A program made the translations under genes and the position numbers. From assembly GCA_930367205.1 (NCBI GenBank), contig OV884011.1, positions 140,675,937-140,739,936 of the forward strand: a stretch of DNA of 64,000 bases, read 5' to 3'. Shown piece by piece: positions 22,690 through 34,469 of this stretch (the first letter of the stretch is position 1; each line of letters opens with the position of its first letter). The stretch comes from Acanthosoma haemorrhoidale. Taxonomy: Eukaryota; Arthropoda; Insecta; Hemiptera; Acanthosomatidae. Below the pieces are notes generated by a model that saw only the letters and a program-made list of their open reading frames with translations, was not told where the DNA came from and searched no databases.

Positions 22690-23290
22690 GAGATACAATG
22701 AGATAACCAGTTGCACACTACGAAGTCGTCATTGCATCTTCCGCATATCTTAGAGAGACGGACTAGCTTCAAGTTAATTAGAAAGGAATTCCAAGGAGGA
22801 TCATTCCTTAACAATAAATAAAAGCTCAGCTATCATTATTATAAGTTTAAAGGGTTTTGAGACAAAAGCTAAAAGTACAGATCTACCCTTTTAGGCACTC
22901 GAATTAAGACACCTCACCATAAATTGGGGAAACTTTACGTTTACTTAGATTGACTAGCAGCCAAGGAAAGTATAGGTTAAGAACATTAGGCAATAGATCA
23001 TTTTACTTATAAATTATCCAGCTATCCCCCTGCATGCAGCCGACCTTCTAAAAAATGTAGACGAATGCAGTAAAAGTAAGCATTATTCTATCATTTAAAT
23101 TATCTTTTATTGTAATATATTTTTTTATTTATCCATAGTTCCAACTCCGGTGTAGATAATTTTATATTTTTTGCGATATGTTTCGTTGCGCTAATTTTCA
23201 ATTTGGTAATATAAATTTCACGAAATGTCAATATAGATTTTGATTTCCAGTTCTTGGAAACATTGAGTGTGTGGATGATGTATTTGTTTA
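22690..23290. other. No recognisable gene
   Basis: AT-rich sequence with no recognised feature. Confidence 0.4.
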
Positions 23291-23296
23291 AAATTA

Positions 23297-23400
23297 GCTA
23301 TGGTTGATGAACAAAAAAGATATATGCCAGATTTTTGTGAAAATTTATGTATGGACGACGCTTCGACATAAGCGAGGTAGCAAGAAAAGAATAAACGCTA
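23297..23400 (+). repeat. Dispersed repeat with GACG-TTCGACATA core (copy 2)
   Basis: Reads GGTTGATGAACAAAAAAGAT, CCAGATTTTTGTGAAAATTT, ATGTATGGACGACGCTTCGA, CATAAGCGAGGTAGCAAGAA and AAGAATAAACG. This matches the copy at 3655-3760 and the shorter ones at 30.5 and 33.05 kb. It is the longest well-preserved copy of the head sequence. Confidence 0.5.
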
Positions 23401-25600
23401 AAAGTCCTCAAAATAGCACAGACACACATTGCAGCTTTTTTAAGGATAGCAACTAGTTAATACATCGTGAGTTTGTTGGTATAAGCTTAATGAATAATTA
23501 AAACTACAAATGTGAAGATTAGTTTAAATATGCCATTTTAAAGGTACTGGTACAACATCGTGCAAATGTACTCCTCGATCACGTTCAAGGTTGGATATTG
23601 TGAATCTTGTCCTTGCGCGAGTTCCCTCCTAAACAGATATCCTTTTCAAATAGAAAATTATTATTTTGAAGCGGTAAGTTTTTTTTTGTGTAATTATGGA
23701 TTACAGTAAAGTCTGTAGTGGTTTCAAGCCTCTTCCGCCCTTAATATCTTCCCTATAGATCTTAATAATATCATTATTACTCTGGGACTATGTCCCTTAA
23801 TAACAAAGATATTCTGTATAATGTACTTATACATTTAATACTTATTGTGAATCCCTGCTTTCTATGTATAATTTTTTCAACTACCATTTAATTTAATTCA
23901 ATATTTATGAACAGGACTTTAGAGATATGTTGCAGTTATTATTTATCCGAAAAAAATTATAAAACGTAGGAGGTTTTAACTGAATATTTTCTAGTTACAC
24001 CCCGCCAATGTATCAAAAAATATGCTATTAATCGTAGAGAAATCCCAAATTCAATAACCTGCACAATATAATAAGCAAGCATTTAATGTTTAATTGCCAG
24101 GTAATTAATGACACTTGATTTCATGTGGTCACAACATAAAATTTCAAGGCTCTGGTAGAACAGAGTTGCGAGTCCGCTGACTGGCATATAGAACGAAAGA
24201 GGAGATAACTTAACGGTTGCTAGTTCTGAAAAACACAACGAAACCTTAAAAATGAGAACCGCCCAATACTTCCTTAGGAGTAATATAAAGAGCCCAAGGT
24301 AGAACAACAGATGCCGAAGAGAAAACAAGAAGGGTTGGGGCCTCCAGGCGAAGCAGTCCGAAAATAGCGCGGAGCTGACACCGCAGGCAGGGGTCCCGGC
24401 GCGGCGGCCCCTAGACTTATGTCTGGCACAAATAACACATTTACAAACAGTTTAAGTGGGCTCAAGAAAGAATAATATCTCAGGAGGGTCCTTCTACTTT
24501 TATAACGATGATCCAGACAGCTCTTAAACCTCTTCTAAGAAATTTATGGACAGGTCTAAACAGATTTGACTTGAAAAGAAGACAAATATGACACCAAGGT
24601 ACAAGACAGAGAAATGTTAACCGGGAGCTAACCAGAACTGTACGAGAGTGAAAAATTCACTAAACGACTAATATGGTACTAAATATAAATCCAAGACATG
24701 GCACTCCCGGAAAAGAGCTTTAGCGAATTAAACATAACAAAAATAATGACATTTTTTTATTGTTTAAATCAATGATTTATTACTTTTTAATCGAGCCATT
24801 TGGCTACAACAAGCAAAAACTCTTGATATCTACACAAACGAAAGAGAGCCAAGAAACTAAATACTAAGAGATAGTCCGTTTGCAATCCGAGGATGGAAAA
24901 AACTAGTATTCTTGAAACATGATAATGGCAGTGTGAGCTGCCGAAAGCGCTTTTGCGTTAAATAAACGGAATAGACACCTATAAGTGACTTTTCCTTTCA
25001 AAAACGTCTTGTTATTTTTTAGTAAACATATTACTACATGTCTCAGTAAATTGCTTTTAAAACAAAACATTATTGTTAACAGCCAAAAAAAAAACGCAAA
25101 CAATTGAAGTGGTCACTATTGTAGGCTATCAAGACTTTTTTTTTTTTTTTTTTTTAAATTACGCTTTGCTTTCTCATCTTAAATAAGATTTTTCACCCCG
25201 AGGGAAAACAAATTCTTTAATTCTAAAATCGCTTCTGAGCTACAAGTATGTTTTGAAAAACCTTAGTAATTAGATTAACAACTTTAAATGAGAAATTTAA
25301 AAACTACTTGTATATCTAATATTTTCATATAAGGCTTTATCATCGGCACTCAGAGAACTAAGGGGACACTCGGTGTCTCTCCGCTATTTGCGTCAGTGCC
25401 CATTGGATACATTGTGTCCCGATCTACCCAGCAATTTTTTCATTTGCTGTTACTTATTAGTAGTTTAATGACTTAAAATACTTTCTGTTATTATATCGTA
25501 ATCAAAACATGGTTTTTAAAGACAACTTTAAAATTTCAGATTTTAAGCCGCTATCGCAGAACACAGATTATTTTATGACTCATTCAGTACTGCTTTTCAA
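23400..25600. other. No recognisable gene; short GC-rich patch near 24.4 kb
   Basis: AT-rich overall. About 24340-24420 is notably GC-rich (GGTCCCGGCGCGGCGGCCCC). The minus-strand frame across it (63 codons) is proline- and alanine-rich without an ATG or splice context. A run of 20 T lies at 25136-25155. Confidence 0.35.
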
Positions 25601-25606
25601 CAATAC

Positions 25607-25806
25607 CTTTGGACTAGCAAAAGACCCAGATTTCCCATTTTTTCGGATTTGTGATTGTCTTAAATCTTTATCTAATGAATTATGAACCAAAGCAAAAAAA
25701 TCTTGACAGCGCTGAGATTCTAGCCGTAAAGGGACTGATCTGTGACCAGAACGCATCGATGAGCTTTCTACGCCACATACAACACAATATTTTTTAGTCA
25801 AACTCA
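25607..25806 (-). CDS. Candidate exon with CxxC start, unknown product
   Basis: Minus-strand frame of about 66 codons: SLTKKYCVVCGVESSSMRSG, then RSVPLRLESQRCQDFFALV and HNSLDKDLRQSQIRKNGK. An in-frame stop two codons upstream of its start and a CTGAAG acceptor-like sequence there suggest an exon boundary rather than a start codon. At the other end CCAAAG|GTATTG (25607/25606) is a usable donor. The CxxC pair followed by a PLRL..RC..FF pattern is reminiscent of small N-terminal zinc-binding domains of insect transcription factors or transposases. The spacing does not fit ZAD or THAP well, and I would not assign it. Confidence 0.3.
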
Positions 25807-25809
25807 CTC

Positions 25810-28430
25810 TTCAGGTTTTTACAAGAAACTTTCGCCCTGTAACGATCCCAACGCAATATCCTCATGTAAGTGAAGAGAATGGAGAATGAGTGAATGAAAA
25901 CGATATCCTAGTAGATATCGCATCGGCCTTTGACGAGAGGTGAATCATCAGTAACAGTAGTATCAACAAAAACTGATAATGTTTTAGGTTTTCGTCAAGG
26001 AATCACATAACTTGAATTTGCAGTTAAGGATACTGAGCACAATAATGGTTCTGAAGAGAGCTCGCGGTAACCTCAATCGCTATGCATAATTTTAAATTTA
26101 TTCATAACAAATGAGCTGCTCTTGGATTAATCACGTGGACGTTCGCACTAGTTCGGCATTAAGTATACTTTTTACGATGATTATAACCTCTCCACCTCTC
26201 GCCCCAAGTAACAGCAGCTTGAGTATGCCTTACCTTGATATTCTGAATGTTATTTTCTTGAGTATTGTGGATTAGAGAGAGAGACGAACGAAATGACTTC
26301 AACAAGAAGGTCAGAGAAACAAATTCAACTAGACTTGGGATCCCACCTAATTCCCAAACCTACTAAAGTCTACATTGAAATTAAATGATAAACCCCTTGA
26401 CGCTGACCCTAAGTTAGTCTGGAAAAACTACATAAAACTAATTCATTTATAATTGTAAAACAATGAGTCATCTTCAATGACTTTCGAATTCATCCAAGGA
26501 TCAACACAGAGAAAGCGTTCGTTCGCTATTGAACAGTCAAACCAAGCCGGGAAAAACGAAGTTAAGAAAAATGACAAAAAACAAATGAAGAATTCGTAAC
26601 GCCCATTAAATGCCGAAAGGAAAAAAAAAAATCACGGTAAAATGGAGAAAGTGGAGGCTAAATCTAATTAGAAGACAGCATCGAATTAAATAGACCAGAT
26701 TAGGCACGATCTAAGCGGCATCTGTGACCACAGCCTCCTTCATCTGCCCATCTCATTACCTACGGTGGCCAATGCTAACTATATCTAATGTCCCCAGTCA
26801 CTCTTATATTCGTGTCCGGCCCTGCGTGACCGTCTCTTCTCATGTGATGCCATGCGTAACGCTTAATGGGATTGGATTCTCACCTCACGAGTCAACGTCA
26901 CTTTATGAGGACGTTTAATCATACATGCTTTCTATTTTATGTATCAACAAAAAAGAAACGGATCCTCTACATATAGTATGATATATGACAGCTGCTGAAT
27001 TTACTTACATCTGAATAAAAAATACTCTTATTTGATCATGATTTATTGTCACTGTAGATTAATAGATGGAAGGGGAATCTGGGCTCATTGAACGTCATAA
27101 AAACGTCCCATCATATTGATCAATATATCTATCAAATGAAATAACAGAGAAAAGTTTATCAAACACCATGAGTGAATGTTAGTTCGAAACATATATTGTT
27201 ATGTGCCTAAGTCGATTTCTCAATAAATGTATCACTCAAAATTCACGGCTGATTATGAACTCACAGACTAATTTCCTCCGAAAATTAAATTCTTTTTCCG
27301 TTGCAGGGACTCGTAGAAACAAGGTTAAAATTGACATTCTCTCTCGTCTAATTCCACTGCTAAAATTCCTTCTTTATTTTTCATACTTGTTGGTTGTTCG
27401 TGTGTTGTAGGATTGGCCTATAAAGTACAGCCATTGGGGGAAAATCCTCAATCCTTAATTACATATGTACATTGAACAACGTCAGGTAGTATATGTCTGG
27501 ATACATAATGGAGTTAACCAACAAATATAAGATGGTACGAGTACAGTCGTTACGATCAATATTTATGTGTGTTTTTTTTTCTTCAAAATTCACTATCACA
27601 CCACCCACCCGGACGCTGGATATTACAGATAAGATCCATGAATGAAAGAGGCCAGATGTGCTTTGACGTATCGCAGGCCGGAGCTACCATATCACTTCTT
27701 GGAAACCAGCCATCACTCTCAAGTGAGATTCTTTATGAATTAACAGAATCTTCACTTGTATTTCATTTTTATCTCGCGGCTTCTTTGATGACTTTAAATA
27801 GACAGATAGTTTGCAATTTTATTTGAATTTTTTTTTTATTGTTACTCATGAAATAGAAAATCGGACTGCTGTTTATCGCTATATTTTAGATTTGTTATTT
27901 AAACTGTTATTTTAAAAAGTTGAGACATGAGAAGAATGAAGTAGACGCGGAAGAGTAGATAATGGATTAGCGGAGTAGAAGGCAGGAGTGGTACCAAATG
28001 CTCCTTTGCTCGGCTGGCAGCTGTCATTACTAGCTCTTGAGTGTTTATCAGATAAAACCTAATGACACAATGGTGTTCTTGAAACCGTTCTCATCAAGGA
28101 ACTTGCTATTATTCCCTACCAGCAATGATACAGGACACACTCTCTGAATACAAAACAATTTATAACCACTCTTGATATTAACATTCGGCTAAAAACTAAA
28201 CATTAGAAAAGATCACAAATTTTTTTGTATTTATTTAAACATACATAACGATACGGATATAGCACACACATACAGGTATAACAATTAATTTAACAAGCTG
28301 GACACTGGTCATTCGAGAAATAACAATTTCAACCGAACTTGAATCATAGATGTAACCACGCCACAATACCTATACTATTCATGGATATTGTGGCCGCTCG
28401 CAATCATAACCCATGGTTAGTATCGGTAAT
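25810..28430. other. No confirmed gene; several open frames without support
   Basis: A 69-codon ATG frame at 27201-27410 (+) has basic residues and a hydrophobic C-terminus (LLKFLLYFSYLLVVRVL). It contains a good acceptor (TCTTTTTCCGTTGCAG at about 27304) but no donor. A frame at 27569-27826 (+) contains WILQIRSMNERGQMCFDVS, faintly like the end of a dpr-type immunoglobulin domain, but too diverged and without splice context. Confidence 0.3.
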
Positions 28431-28435
28431 TCCAT

Positions 28436-28470
28436 AGTACTTTACCTGTTAAAAAAAAAAATATATATAG
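28436..28470 (-). other. Candidate recursive splice site (ratchet point B)
   Basis: On the minus strand a run of eleven T followed by AACAG meets GTAAAGTACT, with the junction between 28446 and 28445. The donor half is weaker than at the other sites (GTAAAG, not GTRAGT), and the tract beyond the T-run is alternating AT rather than pyrimidine. It is counted because it fits the strand and spacing of the other three. Confidence 0.3.
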
Positions 28471-28834
28471 GTTTAAGTAGAAATAAGTGACCTTTAACTA
28501 ATGGCATACAGGTTAATTATCTTTGAGCTTAGGTGAACTATGAACATATTCAAAACAGAAAGAAAAAAATCTAGAAATAATCTGTAAAAGATCTGTCCTA
28601 TTTCTCCACTTGTACTAATTTTTCTCTGATATGATTCAGTTAGTAATTACTTACAAAACACCTATCGAGCAGCTCAATTAAACACCTACGTCCATCTTAC
28701 CAAACGTTATTAGCTAACAGAACCCTTCCGCTCGTTAAAGTCGTTCCAGTTTCAGATGTAGAACTAAATTAAAATGTTTCATTCCCAAATCATACAGCCA
28801 TAATCAATTATGTTGTAAATTTTCATTGTAGTAT

Positions 28835-28932
28835 AGTTCCCACTATTATTAATAAATATTAGCCATAATATAGCGGCATGGACTTGAGTCGAAGCACCCA
28901 GAGTTGGGTGCTCTGCTAACTAGGCTGGTCCT
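28835..28932 (-). repeat. tRNA-derived SINE-like copy 1
   Basis: On the minus strand, TAGTTAGCAGAGCACC (A-box-like) is followed by CTTCGACTCAAGTCC (B-box-like). The tail is GCCGCTATATTATGGCTAAT and ATTTATTAATAATAG, the same tail as the copies at 29.1, 33.2 and 44.0 kb. The tRNA-like part keeps a plausible D-arm and T-arm, but acceptor and anticodon stems are not intact, so it is a SINE rather than a tRNA gene. It sits head to head with the next copy. Confidence 0.5.
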
Positions 28933-29084
28933 GCATGAGGATCATCGCCATACAAATTCCTTTTGGCCTAACTGTGGGAACGGAAGTTGACAGCTGGGAC
29001 ACCATGCGATCGACCTCTTAATTTAATTTATGAAGAACTAGTTATTCTTAATAACGTACAACATTATAAGAAAATAAAAGTTAT

Positions 29085-29185
29085 ACTGGGTATTGGGGAG
29101 GGAGTTTCCGGGTTCGAGTCCTGATCCTGCCGCTATATTTTTCTTTGGCTTATAATTATTAATAACAATTTTAATACAACAAAAT
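29085..29185 (+). repeat. tRNA-derived SINE-like copy 2
   Basis: GGGTTCGAGTCCTGATCC is a good B box / T-arm. It is followed by TGCCGCTATATTTTTCTTTG and GCTTATAATTATTAATAACA, the shared tail. The 5' part with the A box is eroded. Pol III promoter remnants of this kind are typical of SINEs. Confidence 0.55.
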
Positions 29186-29222
29186 TGTATTGTACCGATA
29201 TGTGTAGTTTTGCATTGATTTT

Positions 29223-29567
29223 TCAGTTTTCGAACTGAACAAGTATCGGATCGGAAAAATACAAAATTCTACACCAAGAAAACATAGACTTTGAAGCAGC
29301 TAACTCATTCACTAAATTGAGAAAGAAGTAAGAATACAAAAGAAGATATGAAAATAAATAATATAAAAGTGATCGAAGAAAAGAAGAAAGCAAGTAACGG
29401 TCAGTAGTCTTATGGATGGAGGCCAACGACCATAATAGTCGAAACTGCCCAGTAATGAAATATATAAAGAAGGTAACGCTAAATAAATTTTTAAAAAAAA
29501 TTTCGAAAGCCAGAAATAGAAATCGATCTGCTCGTTCGTCGAAGAAATTATAATAGATTTTTGTCAA
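29223..29567 (-). other. Open frame of 114 codons, hydrophobic, unassigned
   Basis: The minus-strand frame is rich in Phe, Leu and Tyr (for example LLYYLFSYLLLYSYFFLNL). A strong acceptor inside it (ATTCTTACTTCTTTCTCAATTTAG, ending about 29316) is followed by 29 open codons to TGA. There is no ATG at the start and no donor. Hydrophobic minus-strand frames opposite purine runs arise easily by chance, so I do not call a gene. Confidence 0.2.
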
Positions 29568-30323
29568 TAGTTCAGCTATTTACTCTTTATTTCCTTAAAA
29601 GTGACTTTCGATCGAGATTGTCCAACAATTATAGAAAGTATTTTGGTAGATAATTTATAATTTCACTTATCTTTTTGTTTATATTTCCGTATATATTTAA
29701 ACATATAATTCCTATAGCAATTCCCAAAACAATATACAAACCATTTTAAAATAGATTAGTGATACCTACATCTAAATCCATAAATGAATATTGATGAATC
29801 ATATAAATCTAGGATACATTAAAAAGAAAAAGGTAAACATTAAACGGACACTGATCAATAAATAAACCAGTATATAAGTGGCCCTCAGCTCGTTGGTAAT
29901 AATTGAATTAAAAGTTTCTCTGTTAGTTAGATGAAATGCTAAACGAGTAGTTCTTTTTTATTATTATATTACCAGTACGGGAGACGGAACGAATATTCAT
30001 GATCCCGTAGCAAAAACAATTACCAGCAGAAGGACATTAAGCACTAATCTATACACCATAAGGTAAGGGCTGATGGTTAACTCAACGCATATGGGTATGA
30101 TTCAGAGGACCCCGACAGCAGTTCGAGGAAGACGGGTGGATTTCTGTCAGGCAGGCAAGACAGCACCCCGATCAAAATCTTCATTTACTACTCTTGAAAT
30201 TATAACACGAAACAGAGCGAAATTTAGAGTTAATAAAGTGTTCTATTTAATCTAGAGTTCTGTTTTAAAGTGTACATTTAAAGAAGAATTGGACCCTGAA
30301 ACAGTAGTCAAGATCTCCGCAGC

Positions 30324-30385
30324 ATGGCGCCTGAAATCTGGATTCGTATCTTCCGAGTAATGTTTACTCTTCTTTCCCGATTCAG
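30324..30385 (+). CDS. Candidate first coding exon (or + strand recursive splice site)
   Basis: An ATG in excellent initiation context (A at -3, G at +4) opens a 20-codon frame, MAPEIWIRIFRVMFTLLSRF. The frame ends exactly at ATTCAG|GTGAGT (30385/30386), a near-perfect donor. The same sequence reads as a pyrimidine-rich tract (TTTACTCTTCTTTCCCGATTCAG) abutting a donor, so a + strand ratchet point is the alternative. The hydrophobic, basic start could be a signal or anchor sequence. No downstream exon is visible. Confidence 0.25.
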
Positions 30386-30519
30386 GTGAGTATGCACGGA
30401 ATATCGAATATCCAAAGCATGGTCTAACAAGCCAACTGACTGTGACCACAGCTGAAAGCATTAAAAAATACCAGACTTGTTTGTACACTTAAAAAAACTG
30501 TCCAAAATACTTCATTTCA

Positions 30520-30580
30520 GCTTAGGTTGATAAAAGAAATATGCTCATGGACGACAGTTTGACATACCCTCGATGTTTTT
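30520..30580 (+). repeat. Dispersed repeat with GGACGAC core (copy 3, short)
   Basis: TTAGGTTGATAAAAGAAATA, then CTCATGGACGACAGTTTGAC and ATACC. It is a shortened relative of the copies at 3.7 and 23.3 kb on the same strand. Confidence 0.35.
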
Positions 30581-30589
30581 TGATATATT

Positions 30590-33020
30590 ATTTTCACTGA
30601 TTTTAAATTTTGTGGGCTGATGATATAAAAGAAGTATTTGTTCTTTACGGACATTCTCCCGTGGCAATAAAGATATATTAGAATTATGCATGCATGAGGT
30701 TCTTTATTGAGGTTTGAGTGCCTGAAGACAACTTAAATTTTCACACTGTACTATTTTATACCCACGCCAGAAATCATTTTTCAATGCCAATCAAAACATT
30801 TTTCTACGCTGAAAATTTCTCTACAACATATATGTTGCATGCGATAGCCCCCCTTTCATGGAAAGAAAATAAATACGTTTACGAACAAAAGTGAAAGCAA
30901 TCAACATAAATTACATCTACTAAGAAAATAAACAGTAAGTCTAATAGAGACATAATCCCCCCCCCCTCACGTTAATCGCCCTCTGTACACACTGCTATCT
31001 AAACAAGGTAATGAATGATGTTAGTAGCAACTGAATCAACAATAATATGTTATTTTTACCAGAATCGTTTGTTTTCTTTGATGTCAAACATTAATTTAAC
31101 GTCAATAGATCAATACACCTTTTTCTTACATAAATTAGTTTTTAAACCGATTATATGTAGGAACTATTTCATTTCCGCTATAAATTCAGTTTAGAAAGAA
31201 ACGATTTTGAAGAATATTACTTTGCTACTTCATCTGCCGGGGATGCAACCACACGATGTGGTTTCAATATCTAAAAAAGAGAAGATAACAGAACTGGTTT
31301 GAAACTTTAATAACACGCTCAGATGATACGACGAGGAGGATATCACATGAACAATCGCTATCACAGGCAGGATCCAAAGCTAATAATCAACTTATCTTCT
31401 GAATTTTATTAAACTTCACAGCTAACAAATTTATTTGAACATACAGTTTATACAAATTACATTTAGTTCAAGGTCAATCTATGATTTTGCAGTGAGTGAG
31501 CTGGTAATGTTTATTTTGATTTTCCCCTTATCATTGGACCAGCTGTTAAAAATTTACAGCTACACTTTTTGTAAGTATTTAAGATAAACATACGCTTATT
31601 CTAGTCAATAAGGTTGCAATAACTTTCTTTTTTTTTTTAAACGTAATATAACTTCTGATTTGCTACTCTGTAATACGTACATGCACACAGGTAGATTGTA
31701 CGTAGAATACTTACGTGAAGGAATACCATACATAACCCAAGGGAAAATTGCCCACGTCGGTTTCTGTGTTATAACTGGATTCTCTCACACAAAATGAAAA
31801 TTACAGATAATTGGCTAATAATTTGTGTGCGCGTTAATTATGTTACATGCGATGAGGAGATATTAGAGCTTTATATCCCAGTAATACGTAAGTCTAAATA
31901 CGCACGTAGACACAATGTTTTTGTCTGGCGACAATAATATGTAACAAGTATTTATTACATGCTGTAATATCTGTTTAAGCCTCTGAAGATGACAATTGTT
32001 GTAGGTAGACAAAAATATAGTATCTACATACCACAACCGGCTCACCATCAGAAAAATTTACGTACATTATTTAACAAAAATATCGACATTTAAAATACTT
32101 CATGAGATTTTGTCTATTTCGGTATAAAAAGGCTTTATTTAATGATCTATTATTCATTTAGAGCAAAAAAAAAAAAAAAAGGAGGGTTATTATTCCGAAA
32201 GGATTGTACAATACTATCTTACAGGACATTAGGCCTCAAAGGGAAAATAAAAATGCAGAAGTGGAACCCACCCAGAATCAGGAAAACCAATTACACCTTG
32301 GTATGTTCCTTTAAATACGGGACTCCATATAAAGCTGAACAACTAGCCTGTTAGAAGTGTGCGAGGAATTTAAACCAGTTAGGTATAGCCTGGATGGGTT
32401 CCGGTGACTCATCTACGGGCAACATGGAAGTCAGCATAACTTCCCCGACTATGCGGAAAACGAATCAGTGCGTATGTCAAGGCACGCATAACTATCAACA
32501 TGAGGATGTTTTAAGTGCGCGGTTGTTACATCCGCTGTGTTTACAAATATGTATGCGACAAATCCTAACATAGCAAGAATAGATCGTGAAAAAGAAAATT
32601 ACCAATTATAGCAATAAGCCTACAATCACAGAAATATGTCACCGGCAATGAGTACTGATTTCCTCCGGGTGGGTAGTCATGAAAATGACTTATCTCCGGA
32701 AAAAATCGTGACTTCAATAATTGAAAACCAACAGATAATTCCCGAGTAGATATTGTAGATATGGCAGATAGATTTTATCGATGGCTGAGTCCAAAGCCTT
32801 TTCAAAGATTCCATTGCCGCAATAACCAAGAAATTTTTTTTTACCTGGTTGGGTCATATGTAAAAATCCGATTCTAAACATAAATACATCATAGACCGTA
32901 AGGTCATAAATAAAGGCTTAATTTTTTTTATGTAGTCGCGAAATTAATCAACATTATTATTAGTAATTTATTAGAGTTCACTGTTAGTCGTGAATACATA
33001 AATGAGTAAAAGAGTTTGCT
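30590..33020. other. No recognisable gene
   Basis: AT-rich with a C-run near 30960 and a poly-A tract near 32166. A GGAAGT/ACTTCC hairpin lies near 32427. No coding or repeat feature is supported. Confidence 0.4.
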
Positions 33021-33026
33021 GTGAGA

Positions 33027-33245
33027 TCGGTTTAAGTTGATGAAAGAGAGTTGGGTTTTTGTCAAATTTATGAATGGACGACATTGGTTATAGTATTTTG
33101 GGAGAGTATAGCCGAAAATAGTTCATATTGAGATGCAAGATTGGCCAATCACTTTATTGCGGAATTCCCAGGTTCGAGTCGCGACCCTGTCAGTACATTT
33201 TTTCTTAGGCTAATAATTAAGAACAAGGCTGATTTTAGGCCAATT
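33027..33245 (+). repeat. SINE-like copy 3 with head repeat
   Basis: The head GGTTTAAGTTGATGAAAGAG and TTTGTCAAATTTATGAATGG, ACGACA (about 33028-33085) matches the GGACGAC repeat family. About 90 bases on, CAGGTTCGAGTCGCGACC is a B box, and GTACATTTTTTCTTAGGCTA, ATAATTAAGAACAA is the shared SINE tail. This is the only place where the head repeat and the tRNA-like/tail repeat sit in one unit, which suggests they may belong to one element. Confidence 0.5.
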
Positions 33246-33559
33246 ATGTACGCAATAACACGTTTTAGAGAATCACTTCATTCATATTGAGGAGGAAATG
33301 TATATGATTGGCTAAGAAAAATTGAAAAATAAATAAAAAATAGATGATTTTACTGATCAGGAAACCATTTTGAAATCTCATTTGAAAAAAAAACATGTAA
33401 AAAGTTCTTAATGAAGTAGTTTTCCAACTGTACTAAAAGGTTAGTTACTATTCCACAAAAATTCTATGCCCAACAAACCATGTGTTCCTGAGGAAATTAA
33501 AAAAAAATACAAAAACTTTTTTTGCGTTTTAAACTATTAATAAATTGCTAGCCATACGG

Positions 33560-33665
33560 GAAACGAGGGCAGGCAAAAGGGCTGACGCGCTCATTACATA
33601 TTGCCTGGGCCAAACTTTAGGGTTCAATTCTCACCAAGGAGAAAACATTTTATTTCGTGGAAGCC
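33560..33665 (+). repeat. Possible second tRNA-derived SINE family
   Basis: GGGCTGACGCGCTCATTACA, then CCTGGGCCAAACTTTAGGGT, then TCAATTCTCACC. GGGTTCAATTC resembles a B box and GCTGACGCGCT a decayed A-box region. The tail differs from the family above. Single copy in this window. Confidence 0.25.
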
Positions 33666-34359
33666 CTGAAGGAGAACGGGGCGTTAACCACTGGATGTTT
33701 ATGTATAAGTTTGCACCAGGTTGAATATATATGATCCGCTGATTGTGCGCTATGGCCGTATAAGAGAATTACCAAACATTGGAAATAAAATACTTTCCCA
33801 ACTCTACATAATAGAGTGGTTGGGAAAGCAATTGCCCTCTCTGCTTTCTAGCCCTCAGGTACGGTAGCTGCTCTCGCGTTGATAACTGCAGATAAAGAAA
33901 TATATAATGCATACAACACCGTAAGCTGAACGAGCAACTTTCTTTTGCGTAATTGAGTGCAAAGAAAACAAACATTCAGTAACGAATTGGTCACAATTAA
34001 TTATATTTGGGTGGAAATCGGCAACAACCATTGTTAGGGGGCCTATATCAAAAGCATTGCACAACTACAAAATTTCAAACGAAAATCACATGGTGGAAGG
34101 AAGGAGGAAGTGAAGGAGGCGAAGACTTAAGGATGGAAAAGATGTATCGACGTGTATCGAGATAAATGAACAATTTGAAGTCCAGGCAATAATTGTATGT
34201 CAAACCACTGCAAAAATTATTTAAAAACTAACCGTATTACTGCAATATTTCTGGTGAAAATAAACACAAAGGGTTATACACAAAATAATGTATCTGATTA
34301 AAATTTTGTATCCTTCTTCTCTTGATTGTCTTTTTTTGCTTTATTCTTGCTACTTCTAG

Positions 34360-34456
34360 AGGCGGTGCCCATGATGTCGTTACATCACATTGGAGGCTTC
34401 TGACGCCAATGCAACCGATGTCAAAATTTTCGGAGAATGTTCGCCCCTGGAGATGA
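34360..34456 (+). CDS. Candidate exon after an exceptional acceptor, or repeat fragment
   Basis: A pyrimidine-rich tract of about 50 bases (34310-34359, ending CTTGCTACTTCTAG) precedes this segment. One phase is then open for 31 codons: GGAHDVVTSHWRLLTPMQPM, then SKFSENVRPWR, to TGA at 34454-34456. The residues are balanced and the base composition differs from the surroundings. No donor is seen before the stop. I have an impression of having met similar peptides in repeated insect sequence, so a mobile-element origin is as likely as a host exon. Confidence 0.25.
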
Positions 34457-34469
34457 AGCCAGAAGAAAC

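Noticed and set aside
22664..22720. Helitron 3' end (GC-rich hairpin)
   Set aside because: No CTRR at the expected distance on either strand and no matching 5' TC end seen.
27569..27826. Immunoglobulin-domain (dpr/DIP-like) exon from WILQIRSMNERGQMCFDVS
   Set aside because: The usual Tyr-x-Cys and following residues are missing, the acceptor is poor, and that family is normally well conserved.
28870..28925. Functional tRNA gene on the minus strand
   Set aside because: A-box and B-box-like parts are present but acceptor and anticodon stems do not close, and the tail is shared with other SINE-like copies.
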